The translations under genes and the position numbers were made by a program. Below the pieces are notes generated by a model. It was not told the origin of the DNA. It saw only the letters and a program-made list of their open reading frames with translations, and did not search any database. A DNA stretch of 64,000 bases from Dryomyza anilis (lineage: Eukaryota > Arthropoda > Insecta > Diptera > Dryomyzidae), in the NCBI GenBank assembly GCA_951804985.1, contig OX638136.1:8683852-8747851 (forward strand), written 5' to 3'. Positions 37,962 through 48,612 of the stretch are shown here, in pieces (within the stretch, counting starts at the first letter, position 1; each line of letters begins with the position of its first letter).

Positions 37962-39457
37962 ATGTCTGAAGAGTAAAGTTGCCGATTGGTTTCATATAAC
38001 TAGAACTGATTCAAAATATTTTCCCATAGGTTTACACTGCAGTTCTCATAATCTGATTAATAGTTTAGGAGTTGCTGTGGGTCATTTTTGTACATAAAAT
38101 CAAATTTTCTTTGCCAGAAAAATTGTACCGAAAATGTCTCCGTAGTAAGAACGTACTTTTGAGATGTAAATGTACTGAAATCAGTACAGTCTCTGTTGAG
38201 ATGTCATGCAAGTAAGACTGCGATGTCATGCAAGTAAGACTGCGCATCGCTGCTCTATTATTTGCTTTATTTTTGAACACTATAAAAATATTTAATTGAG
38301 TATTGACTTAATATTTTTTTATTGTATTTTTTTTATAATTAACCTTTTTTTCATTATATTTTAAGTTAAATTTAAATAAAATGTTTTTAGTTGAGTGAGG
38401 ATACAAATAATTTTTTACTGAACATTTTTTTTTGGTCGTACAGTAGTTGTATGTACAACATTTTATGTTGAGAGGCATTTTAATGCGCTCCATTCACAAT
38501 ACAAAAAAAAAACAATCCAAAAGAAATGAAAGAATTGCTTTCAATATTAAAACAATCATTTTTTTAAAAAAGATGAATGCACGCCAATTAAAGAAAATTG
38601 AAAATTTCAATTGGACCAATGTTTATAATGTGTATATATTTGTAGTATAACAAATAAAACACAACAAAAAGCACACAAAATAAGTATTTTAATATTCGAC
38701 ATAAAAGATAAACAAAAAGCTTTTACATGAGCTTTCGACCAACATTGTTTTAAGTGTAAAGCATTTCAAACGCACAAACACTTAGGCATTTTGTTAATGT
38801 GTGCATTTGCCCTTTGCAGATCTAGATCATATGTTTATGGTCCCTACCTTTCCCTACCATTTTGCTTCCGGATTATTGCCCACCTTACCCTGCCTGAGCC
38901 TACCATTTTCCTTACACCTGTGTGGCTACCATACGCTACCTATGCCTTCCATTCCCCTACCAATTTTGTTTTCATGCTATAACAGGGAACTGGTATGTTC
39001 AAGCGAGCCCTAGCGGGCAAAAGCATTTTGTGTAAGTTTTGGAAGTATCTTTATAGCTAGAATATGAAAGAGAAAGGTACCTGTAGCAGGCAAAAGCATT
39101 TTGTGTAAGTTCTGATTTTGAAGACTTGAAAAGTATCTTTGGAAGGGAAAGGTAGTCTACCTGTAGCAGGCAAACACATTGTATAGGAATTTTGTTTTGA
39201 AATTTTAAAAAGCATTTTAATAGTAGGGAACTAAAAGGGAATTTTTAAAATAAAATAAATAAATAGAATTTAATAAAATAATAAAACTTAGTAAATAAAT
39301 AAAACTTATTAATTATAAATGTATCAATTTTGATATTCTTGAATACAGTTGAAAACTTTGAATATTTTGGATTACCTTCAAATATTTTCGATTATCTTTG
39401 AATACACTTAACGAAAAATTTCGTTTTCATATATATCTATTTTTTATTTTACAACAT

Positions 39458-39757
39458 GTCACTCAGACTTACTACTGAAGATTTATCTGCCTCGGCGGCT
39501 AGTGCAACAATTTATTGTATTTGTACTCAAAGTGGTGGGACCTACAGTTAATTTCCGAATCCGAACGGCGGGTGAGAGCTTTTCATAGGTAAGAATGGAA
39601 TGGGTTAAAGAAAAGTAACTTTTGTTATGTTATCATACTTCAAAAATAATAAAATAAGTGCGTTAATTTGAAAAAGAAAATATATCGAATGTGCAAAAGA
39701 AAAATATATTAAACGAAATTTAATGAGAAAATGTTGCTAAAAAAAAATATTGCCAAA
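39458..39757 (+). repeat. Array unit 13, A block cut by the Maverick
   Basis: A-block sequence follows its homologues up to ATTGCCAAA, where the Maverick left end begins. Homologues continue GAATAAGTTTGTC at this point. Confidence 0.8.
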
Positions 39758-39819
39758 AGTAGTAGTATGGATTCGCCGGTTCTGGCCCCACTGGGCTCCA
39801 TGGAGCACATTGTTGTTAG

Positions 39820-40160
39820 TGTAAATGAATTTTAACAGAGATGTTGTTATTGTTTTCAATAGGGATCATTTTTTAACATAGTTGTTGTTAGTGTAATTCA
39901 ATAGGGATCATTTTTTAACATAGTTGTTGTTAGTGTAATTCAATAGGGATCATTTTTTAACATAGTTGCTGTTAGTGTAATTCAATACGGATCATTTTTT
40001 AACATAGTTGTTGTTGGTATAGTTCAATAGGGATCATTTTTTAACAGAGTTGTTGGTAGTGTAGTTCATTGGAGATCATATTTTAACAGTATAGTTGTTA
40101 TTGTTTTTTCAATGGGGATCATATTTTAACAGAATATTTGTTATTGTTTTCATGGGAAGT
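39820..40160 (+). repeat. 42-bp minisatellite in the left terminal repeat
   Basis: Tandem copies contain AATAGGGATCATTTTTTAAC and AGTTGTTGTTAGTGTA. GGGATCA recurs at 39862, 39904 and 39946, a 42-bp period, and the copies become more degenerate to the right. Tandem repeats inside Maverick terminal repeats are known from other members (recollection). Confidence 0.75.
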
Positions 40161-40934
40161 ATAGTACAGATGTATATTATATGTATACTATATATTTTAT
40201 AATGGCATGGAGCCAGTGGGATGACTTTTTAACATAATTTGTTAATGTTGATTCATACATATATATTATATGCATGTTATGAAGGCATGCAGCCGTAAAG
40301 AGTAAATGTTGTTGTTGGGATAATTATATCGGAGTAAGCATTTTTTGTGAATGAGAATATTTACAAACGTATTCATGTTGTTGTTGTAAAATATTATAGT
40401 TGCAATTAGATTTCAGTTAACGTAGTTATAATGTATACTATAGTTATACTTGTTTGTTTTATTTTGCATGATCATCAAGAGAGTTGAGGAGCAAAGGGTT
40501 CAATTTGAAACTTTGTTGAGGAACGGTGATTGTAATTTAAAACTTCGATATATGAATGAATATTATTATTAGATGCTTATTTTTTTGTGGTTAATTTTTT
40601 TTGTTGTAAACAGGTTAAGACACTTCTGTATTAATGCATTGACATATATTTAATTCAAGGTCAATTTTACTATAAGGGTTATTGTACTGGATTTTATTCT
40701 ACAAAGTCATGGTCGTTTAATTTGGTTATATGAATGAATGGAGCCATAAGGTTCCATTGGGATCATTTTTTAAATCATTTTCTAAACTATAAGTTTAAAA
40801 GATTGAGCATGTTAGAACATGTATATTTTTAATAGAGTTTTTTGTCTTGAGATTTATTTAATTTACTCTCTTTAAAATTTTAATTGAGTATATTTATACT
40901 AATAGAATTCACTTTTTAACTCATTTTAAAGAGA

Positions 40935-40960
40935 TATCCATTATATATAAATGGATCGAA
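40935..40960 (+). promoter_or_regulatory. Candidate TATA element inside the terminal repeat
   Basis: TTATATATAAATGG at about 40941-40954 is flanked by ATCCAT and ATGGAT, which form a small dyad. It lies about 70 bp upstream of the first start codon at 41016. The mirrored copy lies at about 54386-54402 upstream of the 98-residue minus-strand gene. A promoter role is inferred from position and motif only. Confidence 0.4.
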
Positions 40961-41015
40961 ATTTGAATTAAATTTATTCATCGTGTGCATTACAATTTGA
41001 TAGGAACAACAAAAT

Positions 41016-41353
41016 ATGGTAAGATTGTTTTTTTTTTTAATTTTGTTTGTATTTATTAATTTATGTATTTATATTATTTAAAGGATTTCGCTGAAATTAT
41101 TAGTTTAGCAAAAGGAAACCTCTCTACATACATTAGAGTAGATGACTTGCCCATTGATCAGGAATTCAGGATTTCTAAATTTGAATGGAAAAACACAATT
41201 AATGGAACAAAATTAATTGTACATCTAACAGACAACAGATGGTTTTATCTACCAGCAAGAATTTCTAGAAAAGTTCAAACCGATGATCCATATTTATATA
41301 ATATAAATGAGAAAAGTGGTCTATTATTTTTCGAGGACTACAATCAGAAGTAA
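41016..41353 (+). CDS. Maverick small N-terminal-region protein, two exons
   Basis: Exon 2 (41084-41353) is open and ends DYNQK. A GT-AG pair at 41019-41083 (GTAAGATTG ... TTTAAAG) would put ATG alone in exon 1 (41016-41018) and yield about 91 residues starting MDFAEII. Without splicing, a start at the ATG at 41063 is possible but adds unconserved residues. The protein is short and beta-rich looking (RVDDLPI, KLIVHLTDNRWFYLPARI). It resembles small terminal ORFs I recall from other insect Mavericks, possibly OB-fold-like single-strand DNA binders, but this was not tested. It sits just inside the left terminal repeat and would be driven from it. The frame is intact. Confidence 0.6.
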
Positions 41354-41519
41354 TGGGGATGGCTCTATTCGATTTACGTTATGAATAAAAAAAAAAAACG
41401 TATCAATATACTTACTTTTAAAAATATTCATTTTAAATAAAATATTTAAATATATACATATTGTTTTATTTATTTATTTTAAAACGATTTGAAACAATAT
41501 AACAAATAATTTATAAAAC

Positions 41520-41924
41520 TTATATTTGCATTATCTGCTCAAAACTCAGTAGAGCGTTTAATAAAATATTATCATCATCATCGTCCATTAAATTACAATA
41601 ATGATGATCCGCATTTAACATCCTCGGATCGTCTAAGTTAAGAAATAGATGGTCTAGTCCATCATCTAATAATCCTTCCCTAATTCCAACATCTATCAAA
41701 TTTACTGGCGGGAGTGTTACGACTTCTAGTATTTCAATTTGAGGATTTACTGTTAATAAAATTTTTATTATTAATATAAAATAATTTTAAAAAATATATT
41801 TAGTTATTTACTTACAAGTATAAGTTTTTGCCTTTTGATATGAAAAATTATGTTTTCGCAGGATATGCCGCTTAAGGTTGTTTCTAGTCGAGAATTTTAA
41901 ATGCGGGCAAAATTCACACTCCAT
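41520..41924 (-). CDS. Small C2H2 zinc-finger protein with acidic tail, two exons
   Basis: This gene is too small to show as one long ORF. Exon 1 (41924-41816) starts MECEFCPHLKFSTRNNLKRH and contains a C-x2-C ... H-x4-H zinc finger. A consensus donor (GTAAGT, 41815) and an acceptor (TTAACAG, ending 41750) bound a 66-bp intron. Exon 2 (41749-41520) is open and rich in Asp and Glu, with a DDDDD run near the C terminus. Exon lengths 109 + 230 give 112 residues plus a stop with the phase maintained. The product could be a DNA-binding regulator. It is divergent from the polymerase gene, whose N terminus also has C2H2 fingers, so one may be derived from the other. A function has not been assigned from family knowledge. 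Confidence 0.6.
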
Positions 41925-42259
41925 TTTTTAATGTTGATATATTAAAAGTATGAAAACGAGTAAAATTTATTATTATATCCATTGTATAGAACACCTTTAT
42001 ATATCAAAGCATGTAATATGATATATATTAAACTGATCATAAAAATTTGAATTCAGCAAAATTTAATGTATAAGTAATGAAATACACCGGAAGTCAGTAA
42101 ATTAAAACTGCAGTAACACATCGTTATTGCAACACTGCACTTTTTTTATGTTCAATAATTCCTGTAAAATTTGAAGTTGAAGTTTCTTAATATTCAAAAT
42201 AATAATTTAAGTTAGTGTTCGTTTGTTTGCAACTTCGAGAACTTCTATAAAAATTAAAA
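41925..42259. promoter_or_regulatory. Divergent intergenic region between zinc-finger gene and polymerase
   Basis: 335 bp separate two start codons pointing away from each other, so both promoters should lie here. No clear motif stands out beyond AT-rich stretches. TATAAAAA at 42246 is too close to the polymerase ATG to be a normal TATA box. Confidence 0.35.
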
Positions 42260-43823
42260 ATGTTTATCTGTGCATTGTGTTCAAAGTCCTTCGCGAAAAA
42301 CTATAATTTAAAGAGACATGTATCGACAATACATGAAAATACAAAGTTTAGCTGCTTAAAGTGTAGTAAACCTTTTAGCAGACCAAATACTTTAAAACAT
42401 CATTCCTGTCAACATTTTCAAGAGGAAATTCCTTCAAAACAAGGAAAATATGAGGATTTGCTGAATAATGAATATGAAATCGCATCAACATCATCATCGG
42501 TGAGCCGTTACTGTGAGAACTGTAATGTTACAGTTCACAAATCCCTATGGAGAGGCCATTTAAGATCAACAGCGCATAAGAGAGCATCAGAGATTGCAGA
42601 TATAGATGGATTTAAATTGGTACGAAAAGCATTTAAAAATAAAATATGTGATTACATATTACCTAATGATGATGAAAGTCTAATAAATCCACATGAATAT
42701 TTCGGTCAAATAAGAAATAAAATTAAAAATTTACTGGAAAGAGAATTAAATAAGAAAATATCTTTAAAATTGAATGCGGAGATCTCTGCTGACTATATAC
42801 GTCCTTCAAAACCTTCTGTCGAAGATGATGATGAATTTAAACTAAGCACTTTTTCACATATAACAAAACCACTAACAATATTAACCAAAGATAATATTGA
42901 AGATGTAATGTTAAATATTGAAGATTTGTTAATAAATAAAATGGAGAACTTTCAAGAACGGGATAGTGGATGGGCTTTGATAAAAATCAATAAAATTGAG
43001 CTTAATATAAGTGAATATAGCCCCTTAAATAGATTATCATATCAGAAATTGCCAGCATACATAGAAAAAAGAAAGGCATGTATTAATATACAAAACAGTG
43101 ATATTTTCTGCTTTAAGTGGGCTATTATTGCTGCAATAGTTAATACAAAAATAAAAATAAATGATCCCTATCGCATTAATTCATATAATATTTCCGACAT
43201 AACAGCAGAGGAAATTTATGTGAATGGTATAAATTTGATATTTAGAGGATTAGACTTCCCTCATTCTATAAAGAATACAAAAATATTTGAGCTAAACAAC
43301 TCCATTAGCATAAATATTTTCATTTATAATGAAAAGTCAGATGGAAAATGCGAAATTTTGGGACCTATGTATCACACTGAAAAAGAACAGAGTACACTTA
43401 TCAATTTGCTATTTTGTGACAGTGAAGAATTTACTCACTATGTCTGGATAAAAGATCTAAGTAAATTGATAAGCGGTCAGGGACGAAAAAGAGCCCACAA
43501 AATGTATATTTGTAATGGATGTATTCTACAATTTACATCTATAAAGTCTCTTGAGGCACATAAATCATCATGTAAAAAAAAAATTACGTATTTGCCCAAG
43601 GAAAATGAGTCCACACTAGCATTTAAAGCCTATGAAAAAACCATCCCAGTTGGATATACTTTTTATATGGATTTTGAATCGATGCTGGAACCGATTATTG
43701 GCTGTACAAATAACCCAGAAAATACGTATACAACGAATATTCAGAAGCACATACCATGCGCATTTGCTTGGTATTTGAAAGGGTCATATGATGATCGTTT
43801 CGATAAGCTACAAAATTATACAG

Positions 43824-43911
43824 GTGAATACAAAAGAAAAAAATTATAATTAAAAAATAGTAATAAAAATAAAAAACGATATATATATAATATTTAAATT
43901 TTCGTTTATAG
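43824..43911 (+). other. Predicted 88-bp intron in polymerase gene
   Basis: Donor G|GTGAAT at 43824 and acceptor TTTATAG ending at 43911. The flanking frames agree in phase, and the downstream exon continues with PECSRVMIKSLV-type coding sequence until the TGA at 44046. Confidence 0.6.
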
Positions 43912-44811
43912 GTCCTGAATGTTCAAGAGTTATGATAAAATCTTTAGTTGCGAAAGCGACGCAAATATATTGGAACGTTTACTCCACAATGAAGGCAATG
44001 AAGATAACTGACCAGGAAATGCACGAGTTCCATCAATCAACAATCTGATGTATATGTAAAAGTGATTTAAGTAATAATATTAGTAAAAAAGTAAGGCACC
44101 ATTGTCAATTTACCGGAAAGTATTTAGGATCGGCTCATACAGAATGTAATTTGAAAGCAAAAAGAACTAAATTCTTTCCGGTAATAACACATAATTTATC
44201 CAAATATGATCTACATTTATTTATACAAAATTTAAACGAAGTAGAGGGAGCTATTGATATTAGACCCCTTAATAAAGAGGTATTTATATCTATAACAAAA
44301 ACTATAAATTTAACTAAAGATCATAGTTTTCAACTTAGATTTATAGATTCATTTAGATTTTTACCTAGCAGCCTTGAGAAATTGGTGAAAACTCTAAATG
44401 ACGAGTCAATCCATATAACTAAAAAGGTTTTTAACAATAATTCGTATAAGATATTTTATAGAAAAGGTGTTTTTCCTTATGATTATTTAGATAGCTTTAA
44501 TAGGTTAAAAGAAAATCAATTACCTGCTAAAGATAAGTTTTTTAATAGATTAATTAATGAAGAGTGTTCTGAAGATGATTATGCTTATGCTCTGAATGTA
44601 TGGAACATTTTAAATTGTAAATCTTTAAAAGATTATTTAGAAGTATACCTAAAGTGTGATGTTGTCTTACTTGCGGATGTTTTTGAGAATTTTAGAAAAA
44701 TTTGTCTAAAAATTTATGAGCTTGATCCGTGTCATTACTTCACTACTCCCGGATTATCTTGGGATGCTATGCTCAAGATGACTAAAATTAACCTCGAACT
44801 AATTACCGATA

Positions 44812-45434
44812 TAGAAATGTATACTTTTATTCAAGACGGTATACGTGGAGGTTTAACACAATGTTCGATTAGACATGTAAAAGCCAATAATAAATATATG
44901 CATAACTTTGATAAATCTAAATGTTCATCATATTTAATGTATTATGACGCAAATAATTTTAAGGAATTTAGATTTTTAGAGTCATTTGAAATTACAGAGT
45001 TTACTATTGAAAAACTTAAATCTATTAATGAACATTCTTCTAAAGGATATATTTTTGAAGTAGACTTAGAATATCCTTCTTCAATTCATAATTTACATAA
45101 TGATTTTCCGTTTTTTCCAGAAAATAAAACACCACCTTCTTGTAATTCTAATTCTAAAAAACTTATAGCAGATCTTAATAATAAGAATATGTATAAAATA
45201 CATTATAAAATGCTTCAAGAATGTATTAAAAATGGTTTAATTTTAAAAAAAGTATATAGAATTTGAGAGTTTTCTCAAAGTTGTTGGCTTTAAAAGTATA
45301 TAGATCTGAATACATTAATGAGGTCTAAAGCTAACAATGAGTTTGAGAAAAATTTTTATAAATTAATGAATAATTCAGTTTATGGCAAAACTATGGAAAA
45401 TGTTGAAAATAGAAGAAATGTAAACATTTGTTGC
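44812..45434 (+). repeat. Left arm of 623-bp palindrome in polymerase
   Basis: It is the near-perfect inverse of 45528-46150 and the two arms are separated by 93 bp. The left arm has two nonsense changes (near 45264 and 45291) where the right arm keeps sense codons. The arms differ at only a few other positions. Confidence 0.9.
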
Positions 45435-45527
45435 TATCATATTTTCATTAATATTAGTTCTACTATGGAATGCTGGATTTGCTATTATTGATCTGGTTCC
45501 TTTAACTTTACCATTATTCTCCCAATT

Positions 45528-46150
45528 GCAACAAATGTTTACATTTCTTCTATTTTCAACATTTTCCATAGTTTTGCCATAAACTGAATTATTCATTAAT
45601 TTATAAAAATTTTTCTCAAACTCATTGGTAGCTTTAGACCTCATTAATGTATTCAGATCTATATACTTTTTAAGCCAACAACTTTGAGAAAACTCTAAAA
45701 TTCTATATACTTTTTTTAAAATTAAACCATTTTTAATACATTCTTGAAGCATTTTATAATGTATTTTATACATATTCTTATTATTAAGATCTGCTATAAG
45801 TTTTTTAGAATTAGAATTACAAGAAGGTGGTGTTTTATTTTCTGGACAAAACGGAAAATCATTATGTAAATTATGAATTGAAGAAGGATATTCTAAGTCT
45901 ACTTCAAAAATATATCCTTTAGAAGAATGTTCATTAATAGATTTAAGTTTTTCAATAGTAAACTCTGTAATTTCATATGACTCTAAAAATCTAAATTCCT
46001 TAAAATTATTTGCGTCATAATACATTAAATATGATGAACATTTAGATTTATCAAAGTTATGCATATATTTATTATTGGCTTTTACATGTCTAATCGAGCA
46101 TTGTGTTAAACCTCCACGTATACCGTCTTGAATAAAAGTATACATTTCTA
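45528..46150 (-). repeat. Right arm of 623-bp palindrome in polymerase
   Basis: On the minus strand it carries an uninterrupted polymerase reading frame with the motif B region [11 protein letters not shown]. The 93-bp spacer (45435-45527), also read on the minus strand, continues that frame. The right arm plus spacer is therefore an inverted copy of arm plus next segment. Confidence 0.9.
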
Positions 46151-46962
46151 TTCTATTACTATAGAATCAAAAGTTCTTAAAGTTAAGTTAAATAAACCTA
46201 TTTATACAGGATTTTGTGTATTAGATTTATCGAAATGGAAAATGTACGACTTATATTATAATTACTTAAAAACTAAATTTAATAGTAATGTAAGATTAGC
46301 TTATACGGACACAGATTCTCTTATAGTTGAGATTAAAACAAATGATTTCTATAAAGACATTTATGAAGATGTTGAAAAAACTGATCCATCAAATTATATT
46401 TTTGACACTTCTAGTTATGAGTATCCTAATATATATGGTTATCATCAAAATAATTGTAAAGTTGTGGGTTTGATGAAAGACGAAAATAATGGCAAAATAA
46501 TGAAAGAAATAATATGTCTTAAACCCAAAACATACTTTTTTACTGTTGAAAATGATATACCAACATCAAAAGCCAAGGGTGTTAAAAAATCAGTTAGTAA
46601 AACATTTACTATTCATGATTATAAAACATGCCTTTACAATAAGAAAGTTATAATGAGAGAAATGTATATAATAAGATCTAAAGCCCATATTTTATATACA
46701 CAATGTGTAAATAAATTATCACTTAATTTTATAGATGATAAACGGTATACACTAGATGATGGTATAAACACACTTGCTTGGGGACATTACAAAATTGATT
46801 ATATTAAAGCTTTAAATAATGATATAGATATTTTTATGAATATTGATATATAGATATAAATTATATTATTTTAATTATTAGATTTATATTATATAAATTT
46901 ATAGTGTATTTAATTAATAATAAAATAAAAATTCGATTTTTATATATTTAAAAATGTTTCGT

Positions 46963-47598
46963 TTATTTAATATTATACCAATTAACATCATCATAATCAT
47001 ATTGTAATGTTTTACTTTTTTGACGAGTTAAGCGAGGTGAGTATTGATATGGTAATAGAGTTTGCTTAGTTTTCGGAGTAATTTTACTTCCATCACTTGA
47101 CAAAATGCGTACTTTAGGTGATCCATGATTTGAAAAGTTTTTTAAACGTTTAGCTGCAGAACTTGCAGAGGAATGGTTTATTTTATTAATTGTTGTATCC
47201 ATATCCATAGAATTTTCTTCATCTTCGTTAATATTGCTAAATATATGTTCATTAGCATTAAAGTCAGCCTGCGAAGCAAAATATTTTTTTCCAATATCTT
47301 TTGTTTGAGTTTCATTATCGTTTTTAAATATCCATTTTGTTTGAGTATCTTTATCCCTTAATGATTTATACGACTTAACCGATTTATTCTCTTTCTTAAT
47401 ATTTATTTCTTGTTTGGTAATCAAATATTTTGCGAGTTCCTGTTTTATTCCATACCAATTATTTATATCTTTAAGTGTATGAGAGGCATATATTGGAAGA
47501 AGTTTTCGTTTTAAAAAAATTGAATCTGACATATCGTTAGAATAGCGTTCATATGTAGAAGGGTTTAATAATATAAGCTTGGATAAAATATTAGACAT
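46963..47598 (-). CDS. Hypothetical Maverick protein, 211 aa
   Basis: Starts MSNILSKLILLNPSTYERY and ends DDVNWYNIK. It is hydrophilic, rich in Lys, Asn and Ser, with a repeated KDxxTQTKxI-like central stretch (DKDTQTKWIF, NETQTKDIG) and a basic C-terminal part (SPRLTRQKSK). No known domain was recognised. The start codon overlaps the stop of the GGF-motif gene just upstream (47591-47598), so the two are probably on one transcript. It converges with the polymerase. The frame is open over its full length. A structural or DNA-binding role would be a guess. Confidence 0.6.
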   Translation of the reverse strand: MSNILSKLILLNPSTYERYSNDMSDSIFLKRKLLPIYASHTLKDINNWYGIKQELAKYLITKQEINIKKENKSVKSYKSLRDKDTQTKWIFKNDNETQTKDIGKKYFASQADFNANEHIFSNINEDEENSMDMDTTINKINHSSASSAAKRLKNFSNHGSPKVRILSSDGSKITPKTKQTLLPYQYSPRLTRQKSKTLQYDYDDVNWYNIK

Positions 47599-47915
47599 TT
47601 TCTAAAATTTTTCCTATAACACCGCTTAAAACAGAAGAAATCAAAATTGGTATAAATCCTCCTCTTTGGATTAGATGTTTTCTCTTCGATCGTAAAATAG
47701 TTTTTGAGCAGCAAAGTTTTCTAATGACATTTTTATATGATTTTAACTTTACTAGATCGTTTTTCTTTACATTATGATTTTTATGTAAAACATTAAATGC
47801 AATTTCATTAATAGCTTTTATAAGCTTTTATTGCATTTCGCAATTTAGGTTTAGCATTTTTAAGAACATATAGAATATATTTGTTCTCCTTCAATCGTTT
47901 CAGTTTGCAGGTCAT
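47591..47915 (-). pseudogene. Small GGF-motif capsid-associated protein, frameshifted
   Basis: The minus-strand frame begins with ATG at 47915, inside the 3' end of the ATPase gene. It encodes a Lys/Arg-rich protein whose C-terminal part reads LIQRGGFIPILISSVL, followed by a Gly/Ile/Leu-rich tail. I recall that combination from small Maverick proteins of the adenoviral minor-core type. The frame is broken by a 10-bp tandem duplication at 47813-47832 (AGCTTTTATA repeated). The total span is 325 bp, one base over a codon multiple, which fits a 10-bp gain. Order and overlaps (ATPase, GGF, 211-aa ORF) suggest one operon-like transcript. Confidence 0.6.
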
Positions 47916-48499
47916 TTTGGAGTGAAACAAAGCAGTAACAATATTCTTTATTGAAAATGTTAGATCTGAATCTTAATGCGTTATGTGCTTGTTGTGTAAG
48001 ATCTATTAATAAATAACCATGAGCACTCTCAGTACAAGTGTTATATACTCTAACTAATTCTTTATAATTTTCAGGATAAATTTGTCTTGCCAAGCATTGA
48101 AATTGTAGTTTATCTCTAGGATTTTTAAACATAACTATATATTTTGAATTCAATGATATATCTCTTGTATATGTCCCCTTATGAAAAATATTTTGAGTTA
48201 CTAAAACAACTGATAAATTGCGGTGATGCGAACCTTTAGTAAATAGTTCACAAACTTTTTTGTTAAATGAGTCTAACATTAAATCATCTAAAATTATTAA
48301 TGTATATTCATTAGCTGAATTCTCAAACATTATCAAATTCCGGTAAAGAGTTGTTTTCAGCATAACACCAAATTACTTTTGTAATTGGAGAACTAATTAA
48401 ATGTTTATTGTTAATAAGATTTATAATAAATGTTGATTTGCCACAACCTGATGGTCCACAAACTAACATTGTAAATGGATACACAAATTGATGAAACAT
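47860..48499 (-). pseudogene. FtsK/HerA (A32)-type packaging ATPase, frameshifted
   Basis: The product would drive genome packaging into the capsid. Walker A GPSGCGKST lies at 48431-48457 near the ATG at 48499. Walker B LIILDDLM lies at about 48277-48300. The sensor-type motif VVLVTQNIFHKG follows, then NSKYIVMFKNPRDK and YLLIDLT. All are typical of the Maverick, poxvirus A32 and virophage packaging ATPases. The N-terminal frame with Walker A ends in TGA at about 48314 while the Walker B frame opens at 48363. The 640-bp span is one base off a codon multiple, so a single-base shift lies between about 48315 and 48365. Its 3' end overlaps the GGF-motif gene. Confidence 0.85.
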
Positions 48500-48612
48500 G
48501 GTTCTCTATTCAATGATGAACTTCTAATAAATATAAATATTGTAAACAAGTTTTTTTTATATAAATATAAATTTTAAAAAATCAATCATTTACATTATTG
48601 GTTGAACTCACA

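Larger units (their letters stand above)
34853..39457 (+). repeat. Array unit 12 (long beta plus D block), 4605 bp
   Basis: Parts: A, B, the 600-bp segment shared with unit 2 (35518-36120), SINE (36290-36599), E, element Y fragment, hairpin (37901-37961). It then continues into TTTGTACATAAAATC..., a 22-bp tandem duplication (two ATGTCATGCAAGTAAGACTGCG-type copies at about 38199-38242) and the D, E and F blocks. It looks like a complete long unit from which alpha and short beta forms could both be derived by deletion. Confidence 0.75.
39758..41010 (+). repeat. Maverick left terminal inverted repeat, about 1.25 kb
   Basis: The inner 740 bp (about 40265-41005) is the inverse of 54341-55070 with few differences. 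The outer 500 bp, including a minisatellite, has no partner because the right repeat is truncated. The inner boundary lies at the start codon of the first gene. Confidence 0.85.
42260..46853 (+). pseudogene. Protein-primed family B DNA polymerase (Maverick pPolB), broken
   Basis: This enzyme would replicate the element using a terminal-protein primer. The N-terminal part has C2H2 fingers (CALCSKSF.., CLKCSKPF.., CENCNVTV..., a further CNGCILQF..). Exonuclease motif I DFES is at 43670, motif II HNLSKYD at 44190, motif III YDYLD at 44478, and polymerase motif C YTDTDS at 46302. A GT-AG intron lies at 43824-43911. Breaks: in-frame TGA at 44046-44048; further stops at about 45264 and 45291; a 623-bp inverted duplication (44812-45434 / 45528-46150) that replaces the normal path with an antisense copy before the C-terminal part resumes at about 46151. 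Motif A reads DANNF and lacks the tyrosine expected from D-x2-[SN]-L-Y. Both arms share this, so that loss is older than the duplication. It is not functional as it stands. Confidence 0.88.

Noticed and set aside
45375..46145. A separate minus-strand polymerase gene
   Set aside because: It is the inverted arm and spacer of the 623-bp palindrome within one broken polymerase gene, not an independent gene.
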